Origin: an uncultured Lachnospiraceae bacterium
GTDB lineage: Bacteria; Bacillota; Clostridia; Lachnospirales; Lachnospiraceae
DNA length: 5,183 nt
Assembly: GCA_947177465.1 (NCBI GenBank)
Contig: CAMWUP010000187.1
Location: forward strand, 1 to 5,183
Direction of reading: 5' to 3'
Each line of letters starts with the position of its first letter. Position 1 is the stretch's first letter. This document shows positions 1 to 5,168 of this stretch, one piece after another. The notes under the pieces are model-generated. The model saw only the letters and a program-made list of their open reading frames with translations. It searched no databases and was not told the origin of the DNA. The translations under genes were made by a program, and so were the position numbers.

Positions 1-44
1 CCCTTATATACACTCCATTTTATAGATGCTTTATAAATAAACAA

Positions 45-72
45 GGTAAGAATAAGTGAAAAAGGGGTAAAA
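45..72 (-). promoter_or_regulatory. possible response-regulator boxes upstream of the regulator gene
   Basis: GGTAAGA (45-51) and GGTAAAA (66-72) lie 21 bp apart, with a weaker GTGAAAA (56-62) midway, so the spacing is about 10-11 bp. Read on the minus strand they are TCTTACC and TTTTACC, close to the CTTTACC boxes before the transporter gene at 843-884. They end about 20 bp upstream of the -35 of the regulator promoter. This would fit autoregulation by the OmpR-family regulator. The stretch is A/G-rich, so chance similarity is a real possibility. Confidence 0.3.
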
Positions 73-92
73 ATGTATGAAGAAAAATGAAG

Positions 93-122
93 TTTACAGG
101 GGGCGGAGGGGCGCGCTATAAT
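93..122 (+). promoter_or_regulatory. sigma-A type promoter of the response regulator gene
   Basis: TTTACA (93-98) and a perfect TATAAT (117-122) are separated by 18 bp. Transcription would start near 129, leaving a leader of about 50 bases before the start codon at 179. The spacer is unusually G-rich, with runs of G and a GCGCGC end, in contrast to the A-rich DNA on its left. The -10 matches consensus fully and the -35 matches at five of six positions when compared with TTGACA. Confidence 0.7.
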
Positions 123-178
123 CAAAACGGACGAGTATTGACGTCAGACAAATATGCATTATGCGAAGAGGGAATATA

Positions 179-847
179 ATGAGGACTATTTTGTTGGTTG
201 AGGATGACGGATATATTGGCGATATGGTAGAGGAGGTTTTGGTAAGGGAGGGATATCGGGTTATCAGGGCTTATTCGGGGACGGAGGCGCTGCTTTTGCT
301 GGAGAGGGAAAGAGTGGACCTTGTGCTGCTGGATTTGATGCTGCCGGGGCTTTCGGGAGAAGAAATTCTGCCTGCGCTGCATGGGATTCCCGTTATCGTT
401 GTAAGCGCAAAGATAAATACGGAGGATAAGATAAATGTCCTGCTTGGCGGCGCAGCCGACTATCTGACAAAGCCCTTCGATTCCAGAGAGCTGCTTGCGC
501 GGATTACGGTGCAATTCAGAAATACTGCCCGCACAAGCGACAATTTGGTCGTGTTCGAAAATTTAACATTAAATCATGACCTGCACGAGGTGTCAGCCAA
601 AGGAAAATCCATAAGACTGACAAGAACCGAATATGCGATTTTCAAGCTTCTTCTGCAAAATCCCGGGCAGGTCATTCCCAAATCTACCATTCTTGACAGA
701 ATCTGCGCAGATACGCCGGACTGCACGGAAAGTTCTCTAAAGGTGCATATCAGCAACCTGCGGAAAAAGCTGTCAGAGCTTAGCGGAAGGGATTATATCG
801 AGGCAGTGTGGGGCATTGGCTTCCGCCTGAAAACCGAGAAATCTTAA
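179..847 (+). CDS. OmpR-family two-component response regulator
   Basis: This encodes a 222-residue cytoplasmic transcription factor, the usual length for the OmpR/PhoB family. The receiver domain covers about residues 1-112. It has the acidic pair E8/D9/D10, the phospho-acceptor D52 in VDLVLLDLMLPG, the switch serine S76 and the invariant lysine K98 in YLTKPF. The winged-helix DNA-binding domain covers about 124-222. It has the LTRTEYAIFKLLL segment, a recognition helix around SSLKVHISNLRKKL and the wing motif VWGIGFRL. The ATG at 179 is preferred because GAGGG at 168-172 sits six bases before it; the in-frame ATG at 161 has no Shine-Dalgarno. The gene precedes an ABC transporter and a histidine kinase, its likely partner, and its stop codon overlaps the first of four phased CTTWACC repeats that it may bind. 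The first 180 coding bases are strongly G-skewed, unlike the rest of the gene. The family call is secure; the transporter as target is inferred from context. Confidence 0.95.
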   Translation: MRTILLVEDDGYIGDMVEEVLVREGYRVIRAYSGTEALLLLERERVDLVLLDLMLPGLSGEEILPALHGIPVIVVSAKINTEDKINVLLGGAADYLTKPFDSRELLARITVQFRNTARTSDNLVVFENLTLNHDLHEVSAKGKSIRLTRTEYAIFKLLLQNPGQVIPKSTILDRICADTPDCTESSLKVHISNLRKKLSELSGRDYIEAVWGIGFRLKTEKS

Positions 848-884
848 CCCTTTCTTTACCATTTTCTTTACCGCCTGCTTAACC
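843..884 (+). promoter_or_regulatory. four phased direct repeats, probable response-regulator operator
   Basis: CTTAACC (843-849), CTTTACC (854-860), CTTTACC (866-872) and CTTAACC (878-884) occur at start-to-start spacings of 11, 12 and 12 bp. All four heptamers therefore face nearly the same side of the helix. OmpR/PhoB-family regulators are known to bind head-to-tail direct repeats spaced by about one helical turn, often in place of a -35 element. The array starts on the stop codon of the regulator gene and lies 117 bp before the ATPase start. Binding by the neighbouring regulator is inferred; the repeats themselves are plain in the sequence. Confidence 0.7.
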
Positions 885-905
885 TTTTTTGGTTATCCTG
901 ATACT
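878..905 (+). promoter_or_regulatory. candidate activator-dependent promoter of the transporter-kinase operon
   Basis: GATACT (900-905) is a four-of-six match to TATAAT. The position where a -35 should be, 17 bp upstream, falls on the last CTTAACC box (878-884) and does not resemble TTGACA. A poor -35 replaced by regulator boxes is typical of promoters that need an OmpR-family activator. TATCCT (894-899) is an alternative -10. Neither is strong enough to settle the start site. Confidence 0.4.
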
Positions 906-958
906 GACACAAGCTTAAGAAAATGCTTTAACGGCGTTTCCTTAAATTTATGCCAATA

Positions 959-984
959 TACCGGTACCGGCGGATTTTCCGGTA
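959..984 (+). repeat. TACCGG tandem copies and hairpin before the ATPase start
   Basis: TACCGG occurs twice in tandem (959-964 and 965-970), and CCGGTA follows at 979-984. The second TACCGG can pair with CCGGTA to form a 6-bp stem with an 8-base loop. 961-970 is also a perfect palindrome, CCGGTACCGG. The structure ends about seven bases before the GGAG ribosome binding site, so it could affect translation of the ATPase or act as a protein site. No T-tract follows, so it is not an intrinsic terminator. Confidence 0.4.
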
Positions 985-990
985 AGAAAT

Positions 991-994
991 GGAG
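991..994 (+). promoter_or_regulatory. ribosome binding site that selects the ATPase start
   Basis: GGAG at 991-994 is six bases before the ATG at 1001. The earlier in-frame ATG at 989 overlaps this site and has no Shine-Dalgarno of its own, so 1001 is the better start. Confidence 0.65.
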
Positions 995-1000
995 AAAACA

Positions 1001-1915
1001 ATGGAGTATATTTTATCAACTAACGCCCTCACCAAGCAATATGGGCATCTGAAAGCTCTGGACGCTCTTTCCATGCATATACCAAAGGGCGCCATCTATG
1101 GCTTTGTAGGAAAGAACGGCGCGGGGAAAACCACACTGATACGGCTGATTTGCGGACTGGCAAAGCCAACCGGCGGAGAATACACTCTGTATGGCTGCCC
1201 AAACACGGAAAAAAGCATTGTAAAAGCACGCAGACGGATGGGCGCCGTGGTAGAAACGCCATCCATCTACATGGACATGACTGCAGAGGACAATTTAAAA
1301 CAGCAGTATAGGATTCTGGGAAAGCCCTCCTATGACGGGCTTCATGAGCTTCTTGCGCTTGTAGGACTTGCTGACACCGGCAAAAAGAAGGCTTCCCATT
1401 TTTCCCTTGGTATGCGTCAGCGTCTCGGCATCGCAGTGGCTCTCGCCGGTGATCCCGATTTTCTGGTGCTCGACGAGCCGATGAACGGGCTTGACCCGCA
1501 GGGCATTATAGAAATTCGTGAACTGATTTTAAAGCTCAACAAAGACAGACAAGTCACCTGCCTGATTTCCAGCCATATTTTGGATGAACTTGCACGACTC
1601 GCGACCCACTACGGGTTCATAGACAGCGGACATATGTTAAAAGAAATCAGCGCCAAGGAACTGGAAACTGCCTGCCGCAAGTGCACGCACATCAACGTAA
1701 CGGATACAAAAGCACTTGCCCGTGTTTTAGACGAAAAAAATCTGGAATACGATATTTTATCAGATACCGAAGCTGATATCTTTGGTACGGTCGGTGTGAC
1801 AGAGTTGTCGTCAAGTCTTGCAGCACAAAATTGTGACATTCATTCCATGTATGAGAAAAATGAAACATTGGAGAGCTACTATATTCGTCTGACAGGAGGT
1901 ATCAATCATGAGTAA
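1001..1915 (+). CDS. ABC transporter ATP-binding protein, bacitracin/lantibiotic-resistance type
   Basis: This is a 304-residue cytoplasmic ATPase that should power the membrane protein encoded next to it. Residues are numbered from the ATG at 1001. Walker A is GKNGAGKTT (37-45), the ABC signature is SLGMRQ (135-140), Walker B is FLVLDE (154-159), the D-loop is GLD (163-165) and the switch histidine is H192 in SSH. Where most ABC proteins have a Q-loop glutamine, this one has E85 in VVETPSIY. That E-loop is known from lantibiotic-immunity ATPases (LanF) and relatives of BcrA. About 80 residues after the catalytic domain form the C-terminal extension usual for this family. The gene overlaps the permease by 8 bp (ATGAGTAA), so the two are probably translationally coupled. 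Peptide-antibiotic export or removal is the likely role, inferred from family and context. The substrate cannot be read from the sequence. Confidence 0.93.
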   Translation: MEYILSTNALTKQYGHLKALDALSMHIPKGAIYGFVGKNGAGKTTLIRLICGLAKPTGGEYTLYGCPNTEKSIVKARRRMGAVVETPSIYMDMTAEDNLKQQYRILGKPSYDGLHELLALVGLADTGKKKASHFSLGMRQRLGIAVALAGDPDFLVLDEPMNGLDPQGIIEIRELILKLNKDRQVTCLISSHILDELARLATHYGFIDSGHMLKEISAKELETACRKCTHINVTDTKALARVLDEKNLEYDILSDTEADIFGTVGVTELSSSLAAQNCDIHSMYEKNETLESYYIRLTGGINHE

Positions 1916-2735
1916 GCTTTTACAGGCCGGCTTTATACGTATGAAAAAAAATTATGTTTTTATCGGCGGACTGATTCTATCTTTCTTATTTATCGCCGGT
2001 GCCCTGATAAACCAGAAAATAGAATCCATACAATATGGACATTCTCCCATACTGGATAACTTCCTCTTTGGCGGTCCTGCTGCCATCGGTATTATTCTTT
2101 CCGTCCTGTGCAGTCTGTTTGTTGGCCGTGAATACAGCGACGGTACCATCCGCAATAAGCTGATTGTCGGGCACACCCGAACCGGTATCTATTTTTCCAA
2201 TTTTGTATTATGCGTTTTTGCCGCGGCGCTGATGTATCTGATGACGCTTGCCGCAGCATTTGCTTTTGGAATTCCTCTCTTTGGGCTTCCTACAATAAAG
2301 CTTTCCTTTTTCCTTGTACTCTTTGCGGATGGGCTTTTTCTGTGTATGGCATATGCGGCACTTTACAATATGATTTCCATGCTCTGCTCCTCAAAGTCGC
2401 ACGCCAACATTATCTGTATTCTGTCAGCCTTCTTCCTGTTAATAGCCGGCATGATTCTGTTACAAATGCTCAGCGCGCCCCCAACAATTTCACTCGCGGA
2501 GCTTGCCCCTAATGGCGAAATTGCTATGCAGGAAATTGCAAATCCGCAGTATCTGACTGGCATGAAACGGGAAATTTATCAGTTTTTCTACGATTTACTC
2601 CCCGGCGGGCAGGTATTTCAGCTTACAAACCTCGAAATTCTGCATCCTTACCGGATTGCCATGCTTTCCCTTGTCATCACGATTTTATCAGGCGCCGCCG
2701 GATGTTTCTTTTTTAACCGGAAAGAGCTCAAATAA
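1908..2735 (+). CDS. ABC-2 type transporter permease
   Basis: This is a 275-residue integral membrane protein and the partner of the preceding ATPase. Six hydrophobic segments can be read at roughly residues 16-35, 57-73, 94-121, 130-158, 164-186 and 250-270. The sequence GREYSDGTIRNKL (73-85), just after the second segment, is the cytoplasmic motif shared by ABC-2 permeases of the BcrB/LanE type. About 60 residues between segments five and six form the largest soluble loop, probably outside the cell. The start is secure: AGGAGGT (1894-1900) lies seven bases before the ATG. With one ATPase and one permease, the transporter probably works as a dimer of each. It has six segments and no large extracellular domain, unlike the ten-segment BceB permeases. 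The kinase gene follows after 10 bp. Confidence 0.88.
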   Translation: MSKLLQAGFIRMKKNYVFIGGLILSFLFIAGALINQKIESIQYGHSPILDNFLFGGPAAIGIILSVLCSLFVGREYSDGTIRNKLIVGHTRTGIYFSNFVLCVFAAALMYLMTLAAAFAFGIPLFGLPTIKLSFFLVLFADGLFLCMAYAALYNMISMLCSSKSHANIICILSAFFLLIAGMILLQMLSAPPTISLAELAPNGEIAMQEIANPQYLTGMKREIYQFFYDLLPGGQVFQLTNLEILHPYRIAMLSLVITILSGAAGCFFFNRKELK

Positions 2736-2742
2736 AGGAGGT
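2736..2742 (+). promoter_or_regulatory. ribosome binding site that selects the kinase start
   Basis: AGGAGGT overlaps the end of the permease gene by its first base is not required for the call; the motif directly follows the permease stop and precedes the ATG at 2746 by three bases (four from GGAGG). It shows that the kinase starts at 2746. The same frame is open back to an ATG at 2656 inside the permease gene, but that start has no support. Confidence 0.8.
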
Positions 2743-2745
2743 ACT

Positions 2746-3648
2746 ATGACAAGCCTGCTCTGCATACTATTGCTGTCACTCATTTTTATGAATCTCATTC
2801 TCATCTTAAAGCTGGTTTCCATTCACCGTGCAGCCGACGAGCTTCGCGAAACATTTGCGGACCGCTTAAAAAATGACACAAACGTCGGTATTGTTATTTC
2901 AACCTCCGACAAAAAACTGAGAAGACTTGCTGCCGACATGGACTGGCAGCTAAAGCTTCTCAGAAAAGCACAGCTTAATTATATGCAGGGCGACCGTGAA
3001 CTGAAAGCCGCCGTCACCAATATGTCCCACGACTTACGCACACCGCTGACAGCAATATGCGGCTACATGGAACTGATAAAGCAGGAAACACTTTCCGACA
3101 AGGCAAAACGCTATCTGGACATTATGGAGAACCGTGTGCAGGCATTAAAAAATCTGACGGAGGAGCTTTTCCGCTACTCCGTCATTCTTTCAGCAGATTT
3201 TAATATCGGAAAAGAAAACCTGTCTCTGAACGCCGCCTTAGAGGAAACTGCTGCCGCCTATTACGGCGCGCTGAAAAATGCCGATATCGAGCCGCAGATA
3301 TACATGCCCGAAACAGACATTTGCCGCACCTTGAACAGGCAGGCCCTTTTACGTATCCTCGCCAACCTGATGGATAATGCCATAAAATACAGTGGCAGGA
3401 GCCTGTCCATCACACTCGCCAAAGACGGAACCATCACCTTTTGTAATCGGGCGGACAAGCTGGACGAGCTTTCGGCAGGCCGCCTCTTTGACCGCTTTTT
3501 CACAGTAGAAAGCGGGGAACGCTCCACCGGACTCGGACTCTCCATCGCCAAGACCCTGACAGAAGAAATGGGCGGCAGAATCCATGCAGATTTTCAGGAC
3601 GGAGTTCTTTCTATCATACTCCATTTTCCCTCAAACAAAGGATTCTAA
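2746..3648 (+). CDS. sensor histidine kinase with one N-terminal membrane anchor and no sensor domain
   Basis: This is a 300-residue membrane-bound kinase, the probable partner of the regulator at 179-847. Residues 3-24 form one hydrophobic segment. Only one or two residues precede it, so there is no extracellular domain. A linker helix at about 25-85 leads to the dimerisation domain, with the phospho-accepting H95 in NMSHDLRTPLTA. The ATPase domain has an N-box at ANLMDNAIKY (N211), an F-box at RLFDRFFT (246-253) and a G2 box at STGLGLS (260-266). The usual DxGxG G1 box is absent and the equivalent stretch reads FCNRADKLDE. That form is familiar in small Firmicute kinases of this kind, so it does not by itself mean the enzyme is inactive. 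With no sensor domain, and encoded directly after the transporter, it probably takes its signal from the transporter or the membrane. Family assignment is firm; the mode of sensing is inferred. Confidence 0.93.
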   Translation: MTSLLCILLLSLIFMNLILILKLVSIHRAADELRETFADRLKNDTNVGIVISTSDKKLRRLAADMDWQLKLLRKAQLNYMQGDRELKAAVTNMSHDLRTPLTAICGYMELIKQETLSDKAKRYLDIMENRVQALKNLTEELFRYSVILSADFNIGKENLSLNAALEETAAAYYGALKNADIEPQIYMPETDICRTLNRQALLRILANLMDNAIKYSGRSLSITLAKDGTITFCNRADKLDELSAGRLFDRFFTVESGERSTGLGLSIAKTLTEEMGGRIHADFQDGVLSIILHFPSNKGF

Positions 3649-3650
3649 GC

Positions 3651-3679
3651 AAAAACTGCCGTGGATTGCTCCACGGCAG
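3651..3679 (-). terminator. intrinsic terminator of the minus-strand gene, possibly shared
   Basis: CTGCCGTGG (3656-3664) and CCACGGCAG (3671-3679) form a perfect 9-bp stem with a 6-base loop. On the minus strand the hairpin is followed at once by TTTTTGCTT, the canonical arrangement for ending the gene at 3715-5118. On the plus strand the hairpin is followed by CATGCTGCTTGTC, with no continuous T-run, so termination of the kinase operon here would be weaker. It lies between two convergent genes. Confidence 0.8.
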
Positions 3680-3714
3680 CATGCTGCTTGTCTTATCTTA
3701 TGATGGATATCTGA

Positions 3715-5118
3715 TTAAATGGACAGAGAACCTTTCATCTCTTCAAGCTCATCGGCGATTTCTTCAATGTTATCGCTAAGCTCATCGGCTATATCCGATA
3801 TGGAGTCAGCCGCATCAGATATGATGTCGTCCAAATCCTCGTCGCCATCTCCCTGCCCGCTTCTTATACTGTCTGCAAGACTTACCATATCAAGGTCTTT
3901 CAGCATGTCGCAGTTTGACGAAAGCGTATCCAGACTTGCAGAAATCTCACTCAGACGAGCGCTCGCATTTACCCGAACCTCGCCGGCAAACTGCTGCATC
4001 GCGCTTCGAAGCTTCTGCATGGCATTCTCCATCATCCTGCGCACTTGTTCGCCGCTGTCTTCCACCGTTCCTACGAATTGCTCTACGGAAACATATTCGC
4101 CGCTTTTGAGTTTGTCCACAACCTGCCCCACTGCATCAGCAAGACATTTCGTCTCAAAATCAGCCATAGGTATCTCAGGTGTCTTCGCACCTGCCCCGAA
4201 GCCGTTCTGCCAGCTCATTCCAACATCCCGAAACTGTGCGCCATTTGCAAGATTCCTATTTTTATGTGACTGCTCCAGATTTTTGGTGCCGTACCACTTG
4301 TTGGTGGGGTAGCCGTCATCAAACACAATATTGTGACGCTGGGGTCTCTCCGCCGCATACGGATCCTCACTGCCTGCCAGTCCTTCATACGCGGATGCGT
4401 CCTTTGCTGACAGAACTGTCATGTATGCTTTCTGGGCAACAAACCTTAACTCCGTATACTCATTATCCTGCGTCCGGAAAGGTATCTCATAAAGCTCCCA
4501 GCCGTTCAGCTTCTTGACAGGGCGAATGTAATTGCGGTTCAGATTGTAGGTGAAACGCTGCTCATAGTCATTGTTAAAAACAACCTCAAAGCGGCACACC
4601 TCATCATTTCTGTCGTTTTCCCCGCCATTCAGCCAGAAAGTAAAGCTGCAGTTTGTGTTTTTGGGTAAAAGGAGTGTTTCCGAAACAATCTCCGTCCAGT
4701 TATAGCCCCAGTCACCAAGCATGTAGCCCTCTGCAAGCGTCCCGTCCGGCCCTGCCATAAAGGAGCGTTGACCGACATTTTGCGTGCAAGCCTTGTTAAA
4801 TGACCACTTGCGCGGGTCGAAATACAACTTTAAAACCTGATTCTCTGTCTCTTTGTTCGTGCTGTCTATTATGATACGATTATCCATCTTCATTACCTCC
4901 GATTTTTGTTTGCTGTCTGGCAACATGGCATCGGACATACTCAGACGAATGATAAAGTCGTTCATATAATATGCCCGACCCTTTTTCACCAAACCCGCTG
5001 CCCGTTTCGGATAGGTCAAACCAATCTGGTTTCCCTCCCCGTCAAGGACGCGGACTGTTCTCTTACCTTCGGAATTCGTGTTTTTTGCTATGGGTATCCT
5101 CCCCTCTTTCCGATTCAA
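3715..5118 (-). CDS. conserved-looking hypothetical protein: PLMP/RRXRR-like N-terminus, beta-rich middle, acidic coiled-coil C-terminus
   Basis: I do not recognise a function. Read from the TTG at 5118, the protein has 467 residues, with no signal peptide and no membrane segment, so it is probably cytoplasmic. Residues 21-60 (VRVLDGEGN, then TYPKRAAGLVKKGRA, then FIIRL) resemble the PLMP/RRXRR module at the start of IscB-like proteins, but no RuvC or HNH motif follows. Residues about 78-240 are rich in aromatics and predicted strands (GDWGYNWTE, CSFTFWLNGG, CRFEVVFNN), suggesting a beta-sandwich of jelly-roll type; this is only an impression. Residues about 320-467 are helical, and 433-461 fit strict heptads with acidic positions between. 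The start is uncertain. The TTG has no Shine-Dalgarno, whereas GAGGGGAGG points to ATA (5089-5091), and an internal Shine-Dalgarno points to the ATG at 4885-4887, which would give 390 residues. The gene is convergent to the kinase operon and ends before its own terminator. Confidence 0.8.
   Translation of the reverse strand: MNRKEGRIPIAKNTNSEGKRTVRVLDGEGNQIGLTYPKRAAGLVKKGRAYYMNDFIIRLSMSDAMLPDSKQKSEVMKMDNRIIIDSTNKETENQVLKLYFDPRKWSFNKACTQNVGQRSFMAGPDGTLAEGYMLGDWGYNWTEIVSETLLLPKNTNCSFTFWLNGGENDRNDEVCRFEVVFNNDYEQRFTYNLNRNYIRPVKKLNGWELYEIPFRTQDNEYTELRFVAQKAYMTVLSAKDASAYEGLAGSEDPYAAERPQRHNIVFDDGYPTNKWYGTKNLEQSHKNRNLANGAQFRDVGMSWQNGFGAGAKTPEIPMADFETKCLADAVGQVVDKLKSGEYVSVEQFVGTVEDSGEQVRRMMENAMQKLRSAMQQFAGEVRVNASARLSEISASLDTLSSNCDMLKDLDMVSLADSIRSGQGDGDEDLDDIISDAADSISDIADELSDNIEEIADELEEMKGSLSI
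4885..4900 (-). promoter_or_regulatory. internal ribosome binding site and alternative start in the hypothetical gene
   Basis: On the minus strand GGAGG (4900-4896) is eight bases before an in-frame ATG (4887-4885, residue 78, protein beginning MDNRIIID). Another in-frame ATG (4893-4891) is only two bases from the GGAGG, which is too close. A 390-residue product lacking the N-terminal module could therefore be made alongside, or instead of, the full protein. Confidence 0.5.
5080..5105 (-). repeat. 26-bp direct repeat, copy 2 (spans the presumed start region)
   Basis: This minus-strand copy matches 5143-5168 at 22 of 26 positions, at an offset of exactly 63 bp. It contains the AGGGGAGG Shine-Dalgarno-like run, ACCCATA, and a C-A6-C run. 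Similarity falls away right after the A-run. The copy overlaps the first codons of the hypothetical gene, so the ribosome binding site and N-terminus may derive from, or have been duplicated as, this element. Confidence 0.6.
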
Positions 5119-5142
5119 TTCAGTTTATAAGTTACGATTGCC

Positions 5143-5168
5143 GTTTTTTGTTATGGGTGCCGTCCCCT
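5143..5168 (-). repeat. 26-bp direct repeat, copy 1 (upstream of the hypothetical gene)
   Basis: This is the partner of 5080-5105, in the same orientation and 63 bp upstream. It also has ATA (5152-5154) at the position of the other copy's ATA. Reading on from that codon gives about nine residues (ITKNGNRNL), similar to the IAKNTN of the other copy, and then a TAA at 5125-5127. It may be a remnant of a duplicated gene start or a non-coding repeat. A possible minus-strand -10, TATACT, lies at 5175-5180, but its -35 would be outside the window. Confidence 0.55.

Noticed and set aside
161..178. Upstream ATG adding six residues (MRRGNI) to the response regulator
   Set aside because: It has no Shine-Dalgarno, while GAGGG at 168-172 is correctly placed for the ATG at 179, and MRTILLVEDD is the normal start of the receiver domain.
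880..895. TAACC-TTTTTT-GGTTA as a terminator of the regulator gene
   Set aside because: The stem is only 5 bp with two GC-type pairs at best, and the T-run is in the loop instead of after the hairpin.
2656..2745. N-terminal extension of the kinase into the permease gene
   Set aside because: The frame is open but overlaps the permease coding region, and AGGAGGT at 2736-2742 marks 2746 as the start.
3676..3687. Perfect 12-bp palindrome GCAGCATGCTGC as an operator
   Set aside because: It lies between two convergent gene ends, overlaps the terminator hairpin and has no promoter nearby.
3719..4312. Serine-rich 197-codon open frame on the plus strand
   Set aside because: It lies antisense to the hypothetical gene, and its serine runs are the reverse reading of Asp/Glu/Ile codons in the coiled coil. 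It has no ribosome binding site.
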